Below are positions 14,597 through 24,365 of a DNA stretch of 64,000 bases, piece by piece. Under the pieces are notes generated by a model, which saw only the letters and a list, made by a program, of their open reading frames with translations, did not search any database and was not told the origin of the DNA. This DNA comes from JBOICV01 sp050740255 (lineage in GTDB: Bacteria > Pseudomonadota > Gammaproteobacteria > Nevskiales > JBOICV01). The position numbers were made by a program, and so were the translations under genes. How positions within the stretch are numbered: position 1 is the stretch's first letter; every line of letters starts with the position of its first letter. Location of the stretch: NCBI GenBank assembly GCA_050740255.1, contig JBOICV010000092.1:51457-115456 (forward strand), written 5' to 3'.

Positions 14597-17500
14597 ATGC
14601 GCCTACCGGAACTGTGCATCGAGCGTCCGGTCTTCGCCTGGGTGCTGAGCCTGGTGGTCTTGCTGTTGGGAGTGATCGCCTACCAGCGCCTCACGGTGCG
14701 CGAGTACCCCAACATCGATCCGCCGGTGGTGACCGTGACCACCCGCTATCCGGGCGCAAGTGCGGAGATCATCGAAAGCCAGGTCACGCAGGTGCTGGAA
14801 GAGTCTTTGGGCGGTATCGAAGGGATCGACTTCATGTCCTCGATCAGCCGCGAAGAGCAGAGCCAGATTACCGTGACGTTTCTCTTGAGCCGCGATGCCG
14901 ATGCTACCGCGAGCGATGTGCGCGACCGTGTCAGCCGGGTACGCCGTGCGCTGCCGGAGGAAATAGACGATCCGGTGATCGAGAAGGTCGAGGCGGACGC
15001 GCAGCCGATCATGTTCCTGGCTTTTTCCAGCAACCGGCACACGCCACTGGATCTCAGCGATATCGCCGACCGCCGCGTCAAAGACCGCCTGCAAACGCTA
15101 CCGGGCGTGGCGCAGGCGCGTATCTTCGGCCAACGCCGCTACTCCATGCGCATCTATCTCAACCCCGAGCGTCTGGCGGCGCACAGCCTGACGGTGCAGG
15201 ACGTCGAGACGGCGCTCAGCGCCCAGAATCTGGAGGTGCCCGGCGGCCGAATCGAGGGCGCGCAACGCGAATTCACGGTGTTGTCGGAAACCGACTTGCG
15301 CAGTAAAGAACAGTTCGATGCCTTGATTCTGCGCGACAGCCGCAGTGCCAACGGCGGCTATCTGGTGCGCCTCAGCGATGTCGGGCGCGCCGAGCTGGGT
15401 GCGGAAGACGAACGGGTGTTGGCGCGCCTGAATGGCAAGACGGCGGTGGCGCTGGGCGTGATCAAACAATCCACCGCCAATCCGCTGGAAGTCTCGCAGG
15501 CGGTGCGCGCAGAGCTGCCCCGGATCACCAAACTGCTGCCCGAGGGCATGCAGGTCGAGGTCGCGCGCGACACCGCGGTATTTATCGAGCAGTCCATTGC
15601 CAATGTTTACGAGACCATCGCGGAAGCGGTAGCGCTGGTGATACTGATCATTTTCTTTTTTCTGCGTTCCTTGCGCGCGACGCTGATTCCGCTGGTGACG
15701 ATTCCGGTGTCGCTGATCGGCGCCTGCGCCGTCATGTATGCGCTCGGCTTCAGCCTCAACACGCTAACGCTGCTGGCGCTGGTGCTCGCGATCGGGCTGG
15801 TGGTGGACGACGCGATCGTCATGCTCGAAAACATCCACCGGCATATCGAGCAGGGCAGCACCCGGCGCGAGGCGGCGATACGCGGCAGCCGCGAAATCGG
15901 CTTTGCGATCATCGCCATGACGCTAACGCTGGTGGCGGTATTCATTCCGGTAGGGTTTCAGGAGGGCACCACCGGCAAATTGTTCACCGAATTCGCCTGG
16001 ACCCTGGCCGGCGCCGTGCTGGTTTCCGGTTTCGTCGCGCTGACGCTATCGCCGATGATGTGCTCACGGCTGCTGCGCGAGCACGAGCGACACGGCGCCA
16101 TTTACAACCGCATCGAAGCTTTGATCCAGGGTACGACCGTGGGCTATCGCCGCCTGCTGGGCGCCGGTCTGCGCCGGCCCTTGCTGGTACTGGCGGTCGG
16201 CCTTGGGGTCGCCGCGACCGGCGCGGGCCTGTTCCGCCTGCTCAAAAGCGAACTGGCGCCGGCGGAAGATCAGGGCTCGATCATCGGTTTTCTGTCCGGG
16301 CCTGAAGGCGCCACCATCGAGTACATGGACGCATCCATGCGCAAGGTCGAGGCGATTTATGCGGCGGTCCCGGAGATTCGTAACTATTTCGTCGTAGTGG
16401 GCAACCCGGTCATCACCAACGGGATTTCCTTCGCCAATCTCACGCCCTGGCAGACTCGTGAGCGTACCCAGCAAGAGATTGCCCAGGAAATAACGCCAAA
16501 GATGTTCGGTGGCATTCCGGGCGTACGCGCATTCCCCACTGGCCGCCCGCCGCTGGGTCAGCCGGTGCGCTCGCTGCCGATCGGCCTGGTGGTGCAGACC
16601 ACCGGCAGCTATGCCGAACTCGACCAGAGCATGCAGGCGCTGCTGCAGCGCCTGCAGTCCAACCCGGGGCTGATCAATCCGGATACCGACCTGAAACTGA
16701 ACAAACCGCAGCTGCGCGTAACGCTGGATCGCGAAAAGGTCGCGATACTGGGCGTCAGCGTGGCAACTATCGGCCGCACGCTGGAAACCCTGCTGGGTGG
16801 CCGCAAGCTGACCCGCTTCAAACGTGAAGGCGAGCAGTACGACGTTATCGTCCAGCTCGATCGCGTGGACCGGCGCAATCCGAACGATCTGGCGCGCATT
16901 TACGTGCGCGGCGCACAAGGTATGGTGCAGCTCGCCAACCTGGTGCAGCTGCGAGAAACGGTCGCGCCGCGTGAACTGAATCACTTCGACCAGTTGCGCG
17001 CGGCCACCCTGACGGCAGGGCTTGCGCCCGGCTATTCGTTGGGCGAGGCGCTGGACTTCGTCGAGGCTGCGGCCGCTGAAGTGCTGCCCGATAACGCTCG
17101 TGTGGACTTCTCGGGTCTGTCGCGCGAGTTTAAACAATCCAGTGCCAGTCTCTGGATCACCTTCGGTCTGGCACTGGCGTTCATCTATCTGGTGCTGGCG
17201 GCGCAGTTCGAAAGTTTTCTCGATCCGCTGATTATTCTGCTGACCGTACCCCTGTCCATCGCCGGCGCGCTGCTGGCGCTCAAGCTCAGTGGCGGCACGC
17301 TCAACATCTATAGCAAGGTCGGCCTGGTCACGCTGATCGGTCTCATTACGAAGCACGGTATTCTCATCGTCGAGTTTTCCAACCAGTTGCGTGCGCAGGG
17401 GCGGTCGCTGCTCGACGCGGTGACGGAAGCCGCGGTGCTGCGGCTGCGACCCATTCTGATGACGACCGGCGCGATGGTGCTGGGTGCGCTGCCGCTGGCG

Positions 17501-17653
17501 GTGGCCAGCGGCGCCGGCGCCGAGAGCCGCCAGGAAATCGGCTGGGTCATCGTCGGCGGCCTCCTGGTCGGTACGCTGTTCACCCTATTCGTAATACCGG
17601 TCGCGTACAGCCTGCTGGCGCGCTTCCACCAGCCAGCTCTGCGCAGTACTTGA
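14597..17653 (+). CDS. RND multidrug efflux permease
   Basis: A 1018-residue proton-driven inner-membrane pump of the AcrB/MexF (HAE1) type. It has the N-terminal ERPVFAWVLSLVVLLLGVIAY helix, porter-domain signatures (VREYPNIDPPVVTVTTRYPG, IFGQRRYSMRIYLNP), TM4 with GLVVDDAIVMLENIHRHIE carrying the Asp proton-relay residues, and the C-terminal repeat with GLITKHGILIVEF. Length and duplicated architecture are normal. Organic solutes rather than metals are expected, but the substrate cannot be read from sequence. rlmJ follows after 4 bp. Confidence 0.95.
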   Translation: MRLPELCIERPVFAWVLSLVVLLLGVIAYQRLTVREYPNIDPPVVTVTTRYPGASAEIIESQVTQVLEESLGGIEGIDFMSSISREEQSQITVTFLLSRDADATASDVRDRVSRVRRALPEEIDDPVIEKVEADAQPIMFLAFSSNRHTPLDLSDIADRRVKDRLQTLPGVAQARIFGQRRYSMRIYLNPERLAAHSLTVQDVETALSAQNLEVPGGRIEGAQREFTVLSETDLRSKEQFDALILRDSRSANGGYLVRLSDVGRAELGAEDERVLARLNGKTAVALGVIKQSTANPLEVSQAVRAELPRITKLLPEGMQVEVARDTAVFIEQSIANVYETIAEAVALVILIIFFFLRSLRATLIPLVTIPVSLIGACAVMYALGFSLNTLTLLALVLAIGLVVDDAIVMLENIHRHIEQGSTRREAAIRGSREIGFAIIAMTLTLVAVFIPVGFQEGTTGKLFTEFAWTLAGAVLVSGFVALTLSPMMCSRLLREHERHGAIYNRIEALIQGTTVGYRRLLGAGLRRPLLVLAVGLGVAATGAGLFRLLKSELAPAEDQGSIIGFLSGPEGATIEYMDASMRKVEAIYAAVPEIRNYFVVVGNPVITNGISFANLTPWQTRERTQQEIAQEITPKMFGGIPGVRAFPTGRPPLGQPVRSLPIGLVVQTTGSYAELDQSMQALLQRLQSNPGLINPDTDLKLNKPQLRVTLDREKVAILGVSVATIGRTLETLLGGRKLTRFKREGEQYDVIVQLDRVDRRNPNDLARIYVRGAQGMVQLANLVQLRETVAPRELNHFDQLRAATLTAGLAPGYSLGEALDFVEAAAAEVLPDNARVDFSGLSREFKQSSASLWITFGLALAFIYLVLAAQFESFLDPLIILLTVPLSIAGALLALKLSGGTLNIYSKVGLVTLIGLITKHGILIVEFSNQLRAQGRSLLDAVTEAAVLRLRPILMTTGAMVLGALPLAVASGAGAESRQEIGWVIVGGLLVGTLFTLFVIPVAYSLLARFHQPALRST

Positions 17654-17657
17654 AGCC

Positions 17658-18515
17658 ATGCTGTCGTATCGACATGGTTTTCACGCCGGCAATTTTGCGG
17701 ACGTATTCAAGCACGCGCTCCTGCTGGAACTGATCGCGGCGCTCAAACGCAAAGACGCCGCGTTCTTCGTACTGGACACCCATGCCGGCGCCGGTCTTTA
17801 CGACCTGCGCTCCGTGCATGCGCAGCGACTACGCGAATTCGACACCGGCATCGGGCGCTTGTGGCAGACTGAAACGCTGCCGCAGGAGTTGCTCTTGTAT
17901 CGGGACCTGGTGCGCAGTTTCAATCCGACAGGACAACTGCGCAGCTACCCGGGGTCGCCCCTGTTGCTGCAGCGCGTGTTGCGTCCGCAAGATCGGCTGG
18001 CGCTGGCGGAACTGCATCCAACCGATCATGCCAATCTGGAGCAGGCGATACGGGTCCGGCCCGGCGTGGAGCTGCGGCATGAAGACGGGCTGGCCGTGGC
18101 GCGCGCACTCATGCCGCCCCCGGAGAACCGGGGGCTGGTCTTTATTGATCCCCCCTATGAACTGCAACGCGAATGGCGGCAGGTCGTGAAGACAGTGCAG
18201 GAAATCCACCGCCGCTGGCGCGGCGGCATGCTGGCGATCTGGTATCCCTTACTACCGGGCCGCAGCGCCAGCACATTCGTGCAGGGCCTGGCGGCGCTGG
18301 CGATTCCCAAGACGCTGGCCGCCGAGATCGAGGTCGGCGCGGTGCGCGGCTCGCATGGCATGTACGGCTGCGGCGTGGCCGTCATCAATCCGCCTTGGCA
18401 GCTCGATACCTGGCTCGGCGGATTGTTGCCGTCGTTGATGAATCTGCTCGCAGTGGAGTCGCCGCGCTGGCGCCTGAACTGGTTGGTCGCAGAAAAAATA
18501 TCCAAGGCGCATTGA
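17658..18515 (+). CDS. rlmJ: 23S rRNA (adenine2030-N6)-methyltransferase
   Basis: A 285-residue SAM-dependent enzyme methylating A2030 of 23S rRNA. It starts with the diagnostic MLSYRHGFHAGNFADVFKH, then DTHAGAGLYDL (SAM-binding motif I), YPGSPLL, ELHPTDHANL and the N6-adenine catalytic motif IDPPYE; the later GSHGMYGCGVAVINPPW is also conserved. It is downstream of the efflux genes with 4 bp spacing, probably by chance of gene order. Confidence 0.95.
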   Translation: MLSYRHGFHAGNFADVFKHALLLELIAALKRKDAAFFVLDTHAGAGLYDLRSVHAQRLREFDTGIGRLWQTETLPQELLLYRDLVRSFNPTGQLRSYPGSPLLLQRVLRPQDRLALAELHPTDHANLEQAIRVRPGVELRHEDGLAVARALMPPPENRGLVFIDPPYELQREWRQVVKTVQEIHRRWRGGMLAIWYPLLPGRSASTFVQGLAALAIPKTLAAEIEVGAVRGSHGMYGCGVAVINPPWQLDTWLGGLLPSLMNLLAVESPRWRLNWLVAEKISKAH

Positions 18516-18567
18516 CCGAAGGCGCAGATTCACCCCAGACTTCGCGCCAGGCGGAGGAGGGGAAGAT

Positions 18568-19947
18568 ATGAATCTGGTCACGGCGATGGTGCTGGGCTAC
18601 GTCGGCCTGCAGCTCCTGTTCGGTTTTTTCTTCATGCGTACTATCAAGACCGAGCAGGATTATCTGCTCGCGGGGCGCACGCTTGGGCCGGGCCTGGTCA
18701 TGTTCTCGGTGTTCGCGACCTGGTTCGGCGCCGAAAGCTGCATCGGCTCTACGGGCGAGGCGTACTCCAGCGGTCTGGTCGGCACCAGCGTTGACCCTTT
18801 TGGCTACGCGAGCTGTGTGATTGTGCTGGGGCTGCTGCTGGCGGTGCCGCTGTGGAAGATGGGACTCACCACTTTGGCGGACCTGTTCCGCCTGCGTTAT
18901 GGCAAGGGCGTGGAGCGGCTCGCGGCCGTGATCATGATTCCGACGTCCCTGCTGTGGGCCGCGGCGCAGGTGCGCGGCTTCGGCCAGGTGCTCGCGGCAT
19001 CGTCGGACCTCGACCCGGTCGTTTCGATGGCGATCGCCGCGACGGTGGTCATCGTTTACACCACGGTCGGCGGCATGCTGGCCGACACCTACTCGGATTT
19101 TCTGCAGGGCATCGTGATGGTGCTCGGACTGGTGCTGACGGGCGTACTGGTCATGCAAGGCGGTGGTTGGGAGGCTTTGGCGCAAGTGCCCGCGGAACGG
19201 CTGAGCTTCAAGCCCGAAGGCACGCCCTGGCTGGAGGTGCTGGAAACCTGGTCGGTACCCATACTCGGTTCGTTGGTAGCGCAGGAATTGATCTCGCGCG
19301 TCATCTCGGCGCGCAGCCCGCAGGTCGCGCGCAACGCCACGGTCGCGGCCGGCGTCATGTATCTGTGCATCGGCCTGATACCGGTCAGCCTGGGCTTGGC
19401 GGCGGCGACGCTGCTGCCGGGCGTCGCGGAATCCGAACAGGTCATCACCCTGCTGGCGCAGAAGTATCTGCCGCAGTGGGTTTATATTCTGTTCATCGGC
19501 GCGCTGGTCTCGGCTATTCTGTCTACGGTCAACACCACGCTGTTGGTCTGCGGCTCCCTGACCGCGCACAATCTGGTGCTGCCGTTCCGGCCGCAGGCGA
19601 GCGAACGCCAGAAAATTGCCTATAACCGGGTCGCGGTGGTCGCTTACGGCATCCTGGCCTTCATCATCGCGCTGAGCAGCGAGAGCGTATATTCGCTGGT
19701 AGAGCTGGCGTCCAGTCTCGGCTCCTCGGGTTTGCTGGTTTGCGTGCTGTTCGCGTTATTCGCCAAGGGTTGGGGTGGACGGCTACCGGCTTATGCGTCG
19801 CTGATCGCAGGTCTCGCGGTGTTTGTCGTCGCGGACTTTGTGTTGGAAGCCGACTATCCCTTCCTCGCCTCGATCGTGGCTGCCTTGCTGGCCTACCTGA
19901 GTTTTGCCCCTTTCGGCGCGCGCACAATGGCGCCGGCCGCGGCGTAA
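18568..19947 (+). CDS. Sodium:solute symporter family protein
   Basis: A 459-residue integral membrane protein of the SSS family (PutP/PanF-like), with about 12-13 hydrophobic segments. Typical features: EQDYLLAGRTLGPG after TM1, FATWFGAESCIGSTGEAYSSG, the TLADLFRLRYGKG loop, YTTVGGMLADTYSDFLQG and GALVSAILSTVNTTLL with the Ser/Thr sodium site. The substrate is unknown. A strong Shine-Dalgarno (GGAGGAGGGG) precedes the ATG. Confidence 0.92.
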   Translation: MNLVTAMVLGYVGLQLLFGFFFMRTIKTEQDYLLAGRTLGPGLVMFSVFATWFGAESCIGSTGEAYSSGLVGTSVDPFGYASCVIVLGLLLAVPLWKMGLTTLADLFRLRYGKGVERLAAVIMIPTSLLWAAAQVRGFGQVLAASSDLDPVVSMAIAATVVIVYTTVGGMLADTYSDFLQGIVMVLGLVLTGVLVMQGGGWEALAQVPAERLSFKPEGTPWLEVLETWSVPILGSLVAQELISRVISARSPQVARNATVAAGVMYLCIGLIPVSLGLAAATLLPGVAESEQVITLLAQKYLPQWVYILFIGALVSAILSTVNTTLLVCGSLTAHNLVLPFRPQASERQKIAYNRVAVVAYGILAFIIALSSESVYSLVELASSLGSSGLLVCVLFALFAKGWGGRLPAYASLIAGLAVFVVADFVLEADYPFLASIVAALLAYLSFAPFGARTMAPAAA

Positions 19948-20053
19948 TATCGTTTTCGCTCCACTATTGCGCTGACGCTTGGTCTAAAATCGCGCCATTA
20001 TTTCGCTGCTTCCGGCTGACTCCAGTTTGTTCATATATTTTTCAAGGGTCCAG

Positions 20054-21628
20054 GTGATTCCGCGCGTATTAAGACTCGTCTCCTGCCTGGCATTGGCCGC
20101 GGCGGCCAGCAACGCGCAGGCCGCGCCGCAGGATTTCCCGCGGCCCGCGGCGCTGCAACCGCAAGTGGAGTTCTGGAAGAAGATCTTTGGCGTTTATTCC
20201 AGCCAGCAAATCGTTTTTCACGACGACCGCTATCCCAACAAAATCCTCAAAGTCCTGGATTTTCGGCCGCTGGCGGCGGCCGGGGCGTCCAATATCGAAA
20301 TTGAGCGGCGCATGCGCACCGAGGAGAAGCGCGCCAGGGCGAAGTTGCAGAACATGCTGTGGCGCGTGCACAAAGGCGAAGCGGACCTGACTGCAGAAGA
20401 GCTACGGCTGCGCCAGCTTTTCGCCGAGGTGCCGGGGCGTAACCGCTATGTGCTGGCGCAGGGACGCATCCGTAGCCAGCGCGGATTAAAGGAAAAGACC
20501 CGCAACGCGGTGATGATTTCCGGCCGGTATATGGCGCGCATGGAAGCGGTATTTCGCAGCTATGGCCTGCCCACCGAGTTGACGCGCATTCCGTTTGTGG
20601 AATCCAGTTTCAACGTGAAGGCCTATTCCAAAGTCGGCGCCGCGGGCATGTGGCAGTTCATGCCGTCCTCTGCCCGCATCTACATGCGTCTGAACGAAGT
20701 GGTGGATGACCGCCGTGATCCGTGGCTGTCCACGGAAGCGGCGGCCAGGCACTTGCGCGACGATTACGCTGCGCTGCAGGACTGGGGACTGGCGGTCACA
20801 GCCTATAACCATGGCCGCAGCGGCGTGGCCAAGGCTGCGCGCATTGCCGGCAGCCGCAATATCGCCGACATCGTGCGGCGTTACAGCAGCCGTACTTTCG
20901 GGTTCGCATCACGCAATTTCTACGCCGAATTCCTGGCGGCAATGGACGTTGAGCGCAACTACATTCAATACTTCGGCCCGCTGCGGCGTGAGCCTTTGCA
21001 GTATTTCGACGAGGTCAGCACCCAGCACTACGTGAATTTCCCGACGCTGGCGCGTCTCGCCGGCGTGTCGACCGAGCACTTCCACGAACTCAACCCCGCA
21101 TTCCATCCGCACGTGGCCAGCGGCCGGCTGCGGGTACCGCCGCAAACCCGTCTGCGCGTGCCGCCGGGACGCGCGGCCAGCTTCCAGTCGCAGTACGCAA
21201 GTCTGGGACCGCAGTATTTGTTTTCGGCGCAACAGCACTACTACGCCAGCCACCGCGTGCGGCGCGGCGAAACCCTGGGCGGTATCGCGCGCCGCTATGG
21301 CAGCAGTACCGCATCAATCCAGGCTGCCAATGGGCTGCGCAAGAATGGCCGGCTACGTATTGGCACAACGCTGAAGATTCCACCGCGGGACGCACGTGCG
21401 GTGCAGACCGCTTCCGCGCCCGCCAAGGCGAAACCGGCAACTTCAACGGCCAAGTCAGCCTCGGCGCAGTCTCAGGCGAAGTATCGCTCTCACCGCGTGC
21501 AATCCGGTCAGACCCTGCACGGCATCGCCCGCCGTTACGGCACCAATGTCCGTTCGATCCAGGCCGCCAACTCGATGTCGGACTCGCGCATCAAGCCGGG
21601 GCAGGTGCTGAAAATCCCTGCCAGCTAG
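20054..21628 (+). CDS. MltD-like lytic transglycosylase with two LysM domains
   Basis: A 524-residue periplasmic enzyme that cleaves peptidoglycan glycan strands. The GTG at 20054 gives a clean signal peptide (LVSCLALAAAASNAQAAP); the frame also opens with TTG at 20027. The SLT domain carries the catalytic Glu in IPFVESSFNVKAYSKVGAAG and MWQFMPSSARIYM, then AVTAYNHGRSGVAKA. Two C-terminal LysM modules follow (HRVRRGETLGGIARRYG and HRVQSGQTLHGIARRYG). It lacks a lipobox, unlike the second transglycosylase at 31836-33398. Confidence 0.92.
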   Translation: MIPRVLRLVSCLALAAAASNAQAAPQDFPRPAALQPQVEFWKKIFGVYSSQQIVFHDDRYPNKILKVLDFRPLAAAGASNIEIERRMRTEEKRARAKLQNMLWRVHKGEADLTAEELRLRQLFAEVPGRNRYVLAQGRIRSQRGLKEKTRNAVMISGRYMARMEAVFRSYGLPTELTRIPFVESSFNVKAYSKVGAAGMWQFMPSSARIYMRLNEVVDDRRDPWLSTEAAARHLRDDYAALQDWGLAVTAYNHGRSGVAKAARIAGSRNIADIVRRYSSRTFGFASRNFYAEFLAAMDVERNYIQYFGPLRREPLQYFDEVSTQHYVNFPTLARLAGVSTEHFHELNPAFHPHVASGRLRVPPQTRLRVPPGRAASFQSQYASLGPQYLFSAQQHYYASHRVRRGETLGGIARRYGSSTASIQAANGLRKNGRLRIGTTLKIPPRDARAVQTASAPAKAKPATSTAKSASAQSQAKYRSHRVQSGQTLHGIARRYGTNVRSIQAANSMSDSRIKPGQVLKIPAS

Positions 21629-21658
21629 ACCCCGCGCGGCTGACGGGAACCCATCGGG

Positions 21659-21664
21659 TATAAT
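21659..21664 (+). promoter_or_regulatory. Consensus -10 box (TATAAT) upstream of tRNA-Leu
   Basis: A perfect TATAAT followed by the GC-rich discriminator TCGCGCCCC, typical of stable-RNA promoters. The -35 region is GC-rich and I cannot assign a good hexamer. It is about 130 bp upstream of tRNA-Leu, with a repeat element in the leader. Confidence 0.55.
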
Positions 21665-21675
21665 TCGCGCCCCTA

Positions 21676-21732
21676 AATAAAGACGCGCAGCGTCCTTGTC
21701 CTCCCTCCCCTTGAGGGAGGGGTAGCGCGCAG
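21676..21732 (+). repeat. Palindromic repeat, upstream copy flanking tRNA-Leu
   Basis: It contains AAAGACGCGCAGCG, CCTTGTCCTCCCTCCCC, TTGA and GGGAGGGG, then TAGCGCGCAGC. The same order of blocks recurs after tRNA-Leu (21882-21953). A further palindrome, CTCTCCCCGC/GCGGGGAGAG, follows at about 21743-21768. Confidence 0.75.
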
Positions 21733-21792
21733 CATCCTTATGCTCTCTCCCCGCTTGCGGGGAGAGAATAGAGCGAGGGGCAGGATTTCCGT

Positions 21793-21877
<85 letters not shown>

Positions 21878-21881
21878 GAAG

Positions 21882-21953
21882 ATAAAGACGCGCAGCGGCC
21901 TTATCCTCCCTCCCCTTGAGGGAGGGAGAAGAGGGAGGGGTAGGGCGCAGCGG
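21882..21953 (+). repeat. Palindromic repeat, downstream copy flanking tRNA-Leu
   Basis: It repeats the blocks of the 21676-21732 copy (ATAAAGACGCGCAGCG, CCTTATCCTCCCTCCCC, TTGA, GGGAGGG) and ends TAGGGCGCAGCGG. It lies in the leader of tig, less than 30 bp from its start codon. Confidence 0.75.
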
Positions 21954-21981
21954 CAATGATATATACAGTCAGAGGCTGAGC

Positions 21982-23349
21982 ATGGAAGTTTCCGTGATAT
22001 CCCCCGGCGGGCTGGAACGCCGTATGAAGGTGCAGTTGCCCGCTGAGCAGGTCGAGCAGGCTGTTTCGGAGCGCATCCGCCGCATCGGCAACCGCGCACG
22101 CATACCTGGATTTCGTCCGGGCAAGGCACCGCTGCCGGTGCTGCAACAGCGTTTTGGCGCTCAGGCGCGCGAAGAGGCGGTAGGCGAGCTGATTCAGAAC
22201 AGCTATGTCGACGCGCTGCAAAAATCCGAGCTGAGGCCGGCGGGACAACCCAGCATCGAGCTGCCGCAGGCGCCGCTGTCGGGTCAGGCGCTGGAATACA
22301 CCGCGGTGTTCGACGTCTATCCGCAGATCGAACTGAAAGCCCTTGATCAGATCGAGGTGCAAAAACCGCAAGTGGAGATAACCGACGCGGATGTAGAGCG
22401 CGTGATCACCTCGCTGCGTCAGCAGCACAAGACTTATTGCGTGGTGGAGCGCGCCAGCGTTGCGGACGACCAGCTCAAGATTGATTTTGCGGGCCTGCTG
22501 GACGGCCAACCCTTCAACGGCAACAGCGCCCAGGACTTCGAGTTGGTGCTGGGCGCCGGTCGCTTGCTCAAATCAATGGAAAATTCGCTGGTTGGCCGCA
22601 AAGCCGGCGAAAGCTATAGCGTGGACGTGGATTTCCCGGCCGACTACCCGGCCGAGCACCTCAAGGGCAAGCGCGCGGTGTTCGCCATCACGGTGAAGCA
22701 GGTGACGGAGCCGGTGTTGCCGGCGCTGAGCGATGAATTCTTGAAAACCGTCGGTGTCATCGAGGGCGGGGCAACGGCGTTGCAGGCCAAAATCCATACG
22801 TCGCTGACGCGTCAGGCGGAGAAGACGGTACAGGGCCGGCTCAAGGAACAAGTGCTGGAACAATTGCTCAAACGCAATCCGCTCGACTTGCCGCGCGGCC
22901 TGGTGGCGCAGGAACTTGCGCGTATGCGGCAGGAGGCGCTGGGCCGCCTGCCGCCACGCATGCAGCGCGAACTGGGTAAAGACGGCAGCCGGCTTGCGGA
23001 ATTGCTGCCGGAGGACAGTTTCCGCGAGGGCGCGCGCCGCCGCGTGGCGCTGGGTCTTTTGGTCGGTGAAGTGATCAAGTCGCGCAAGCTGGAGCTGGAT
23101 CGCAGCCGCCTGGAGCAAAGCCTGGCGGGGCTGGCCGCTGACTATGACAAGCCGGATGACGTGATCCGCTACTACCGCGCCAATCCGCAGCTCATGCAGG
23201 GCGTCGAAGCGATGGTTATGGAAGAACAGGTGGTTGAGAGCCTGCTGGCCGGCGCACAGATCAAGCACCAGGCCAGCAGTTTCGAGGAATTGATGCGGCC
23301 GCCGCATGGCGCGCCCGGACATCAGCACGGCCCCGACTGCGACCACTGA
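21982..23349 (+). CDS. tig: Trigger factor
   Basis: A 455-residue ribosome-associated chaperone and prolyl isomerase. The ribosome-binding signature GFRPGKAPLPVL lies near residues 43-54; the FKBP-type PPIase domain spans about 150-245 (VADDQLKIDFAGLLDGQPF, GRKAGESYSVDVDFPADYP); the helical chaperone arms follow. ATG 21982 gives MEVSVISPGGLERRMKV. The extreme C-terminus is a His/Pro/Gly-rich tail (HGAPGHQHGPDCDH) that could bind metal. The order tig-clpP-clpX-lon is classical. Confidence 0.97.
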   Translation: MEVSVISPGGLERRMKVQLPAEQVEQAVSERIRRIGNRARIPGFRPGKAPLPVLQQRFGAQAREEAVGELIQNSYVDALQKSELRPAGQPSIELPQAPLSGQALEYTAVFDVYPQIELKALDQIEVQKPQVEITDADVERVITSLRQQHKTYCVVERASVADDQLKIDFAGLLDGQPFNGNSAQDFELVLGAGRLLKSMENSLVGRKAGESYSVDVDFPADYPAEHLKGKRAVFAITVKQVTEPVLPALSDEFLKTVGVIEGGATALQAKIHTSLTRQAEKTVQGRLKEQVLEQLLKRNPLDLPRGLVAQELARMRQEALGRLPPRMQRELGKDGSRLAELLPEDSFREGARRRVALGLLVGEVIKSRKLELDRSRLEQSLAGLAADYDKPDDVIRYYRANPQLMQGVEAMVMEEQVVESLLAGAQIKHQASSFEELMRPPHGAPGHQHGPDCDH

Positions 23350-23507
23350 AAGCTGCTGCGGCGGACGATGACTTTGTCGCGGACGGGCTCAACATCCTCA
23401 TGAACCGGCACAAGTTCACTCCGGTGTTTCGCGCCGCCCGCTTCGCGTTCTCGCCCAGCTCACAACGCTTTCAGTAATAATAGGGTCGTCAGACTTTGAG
23501 GCCATCC

Positions 23508-24167
23508 ATGACATTTCGCCGCAGTGAGCTTGAGGAATACCTTGCCCGCGCCCAGCATCCCCAGGCGCAACACTTGGTTCCGATGGTGGTTGAGCAAACC
23601 CCGCGGGGCGAGCGCGCCTTCGACATCTATTCGCGCCTGCTGAAGGAGCGCGTGGTGTTCATCGTCGGGCCGGTGGAAGACCACATGGCCAACCTGGTCG
23701 TCGCTCAATTATTGTTTCTCGAGTCCGAGAATCCGGACAAGGACATCAATCTGTATATCAACTCACCGGGCGGCGTAGTCACGGCGGGTCTGTCCATTTA
23801 CGACACCATGCAGTTCATCCGGCCGGACGTCTCGACCATTTGCGTAGGTCAGGCGGCCAGCATGGGCGCGATACTGCTGGCAGCGGGCAAGAAGGGTAAG
23901 CGTTTCGCGTTACCGCATTCACGCATCATGGTGCACCAGCCGCTGGGCGGTTTCCAAGGGCAGGCCAAGGATGTCGAGATTCACGCCAGGGAAATCCTGC
24001 AAATGCGCGACCGCTTGAACAAGCTACTGATCGAGCACACCGGGCAAACGCTGGAGCGGATCGAGAGAGACACCGACCGCGATTACTTCATGAGCGGGGC
24101 CGAAGCCAAGACTTACGGCCTGGTGGATGAGGTCTTGCTCACGCGCAAGACCCCGCGCGCCGCCTAA
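23508..24167 (+). CDS. clpP: ATP-dependent Clp protease proteolytic subunit
   Basis: A 219-residue serine protease forming the tetradecameric barrel used by ClpX. Catalytic triad: Ser in GQAASMGAILLA, His in MVHQPLGG and Asp in RDTDRDYFM. NSPGGVVTAGLSIYDTMQ is also diagnostic. ATG 23508 is preferred to the TTG at 23496. The 158-bp gap after tig has no recognisable terminator. Confidence 0.97.
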   Translation: MTFRRSELEEYLARAQHPQAQHLVPMVVEQTPRGERAFDIYSRLLKERVVFIVGPVEDHMANLVVAQLLFLESENPDKDINLYINSPGGVVTAGLSIYDTMQFIRPDVSTICVGQAASMGAILLAAGKKGKRFALPHSRIMVHQPLGGFQGQAKDVEIHAREILQMRDRLNKLLIEHTGQTLERIERDTDRDYFMSGAEAKTYGLVDEVLLTRKTPRAA

Positions 24168-24275
24168 GCTGGGCCGGTCGTCGCTACTGCAACAAGCACC
24201 TGTTCGGACCTAGCTGAACTTTTCCCTGCGTTTCCCGGCCTAAGTTCTTGTACGCCACTGGCGACGGCCCGAATT

Positions 24276-24305
24276 TTGCGTCCGTCCAGCGACATGGTAT
24301 ATAAG
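24276..24305 (+). promoter_or_regulatory. Candidate clpX promoter
   Basis: TTGCGT (24276-24281) and TATATA/TATAAG (24298-24305) with a 16- or 18-bp spacer, 60 bp upstream of the clpX ATG. It would let clpX be transcribed apart from clpP. Confidence 0.5.
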
Positions 24306-24365
24306 GATTGCATACCGGGGAGGCGAGGGCGTCCCGACCGGCGGTCTGGAGCTACGGGATAGGGC

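Noticed and set aside
9160..21628. A complete genomic island or prophage between tRNA-Lys and tRNA-Leu
   Set aside because: No integrase, transposase, phage or conjugation gene and no distal attachment copy is visible; gene content is mixed and includes rlmJ.
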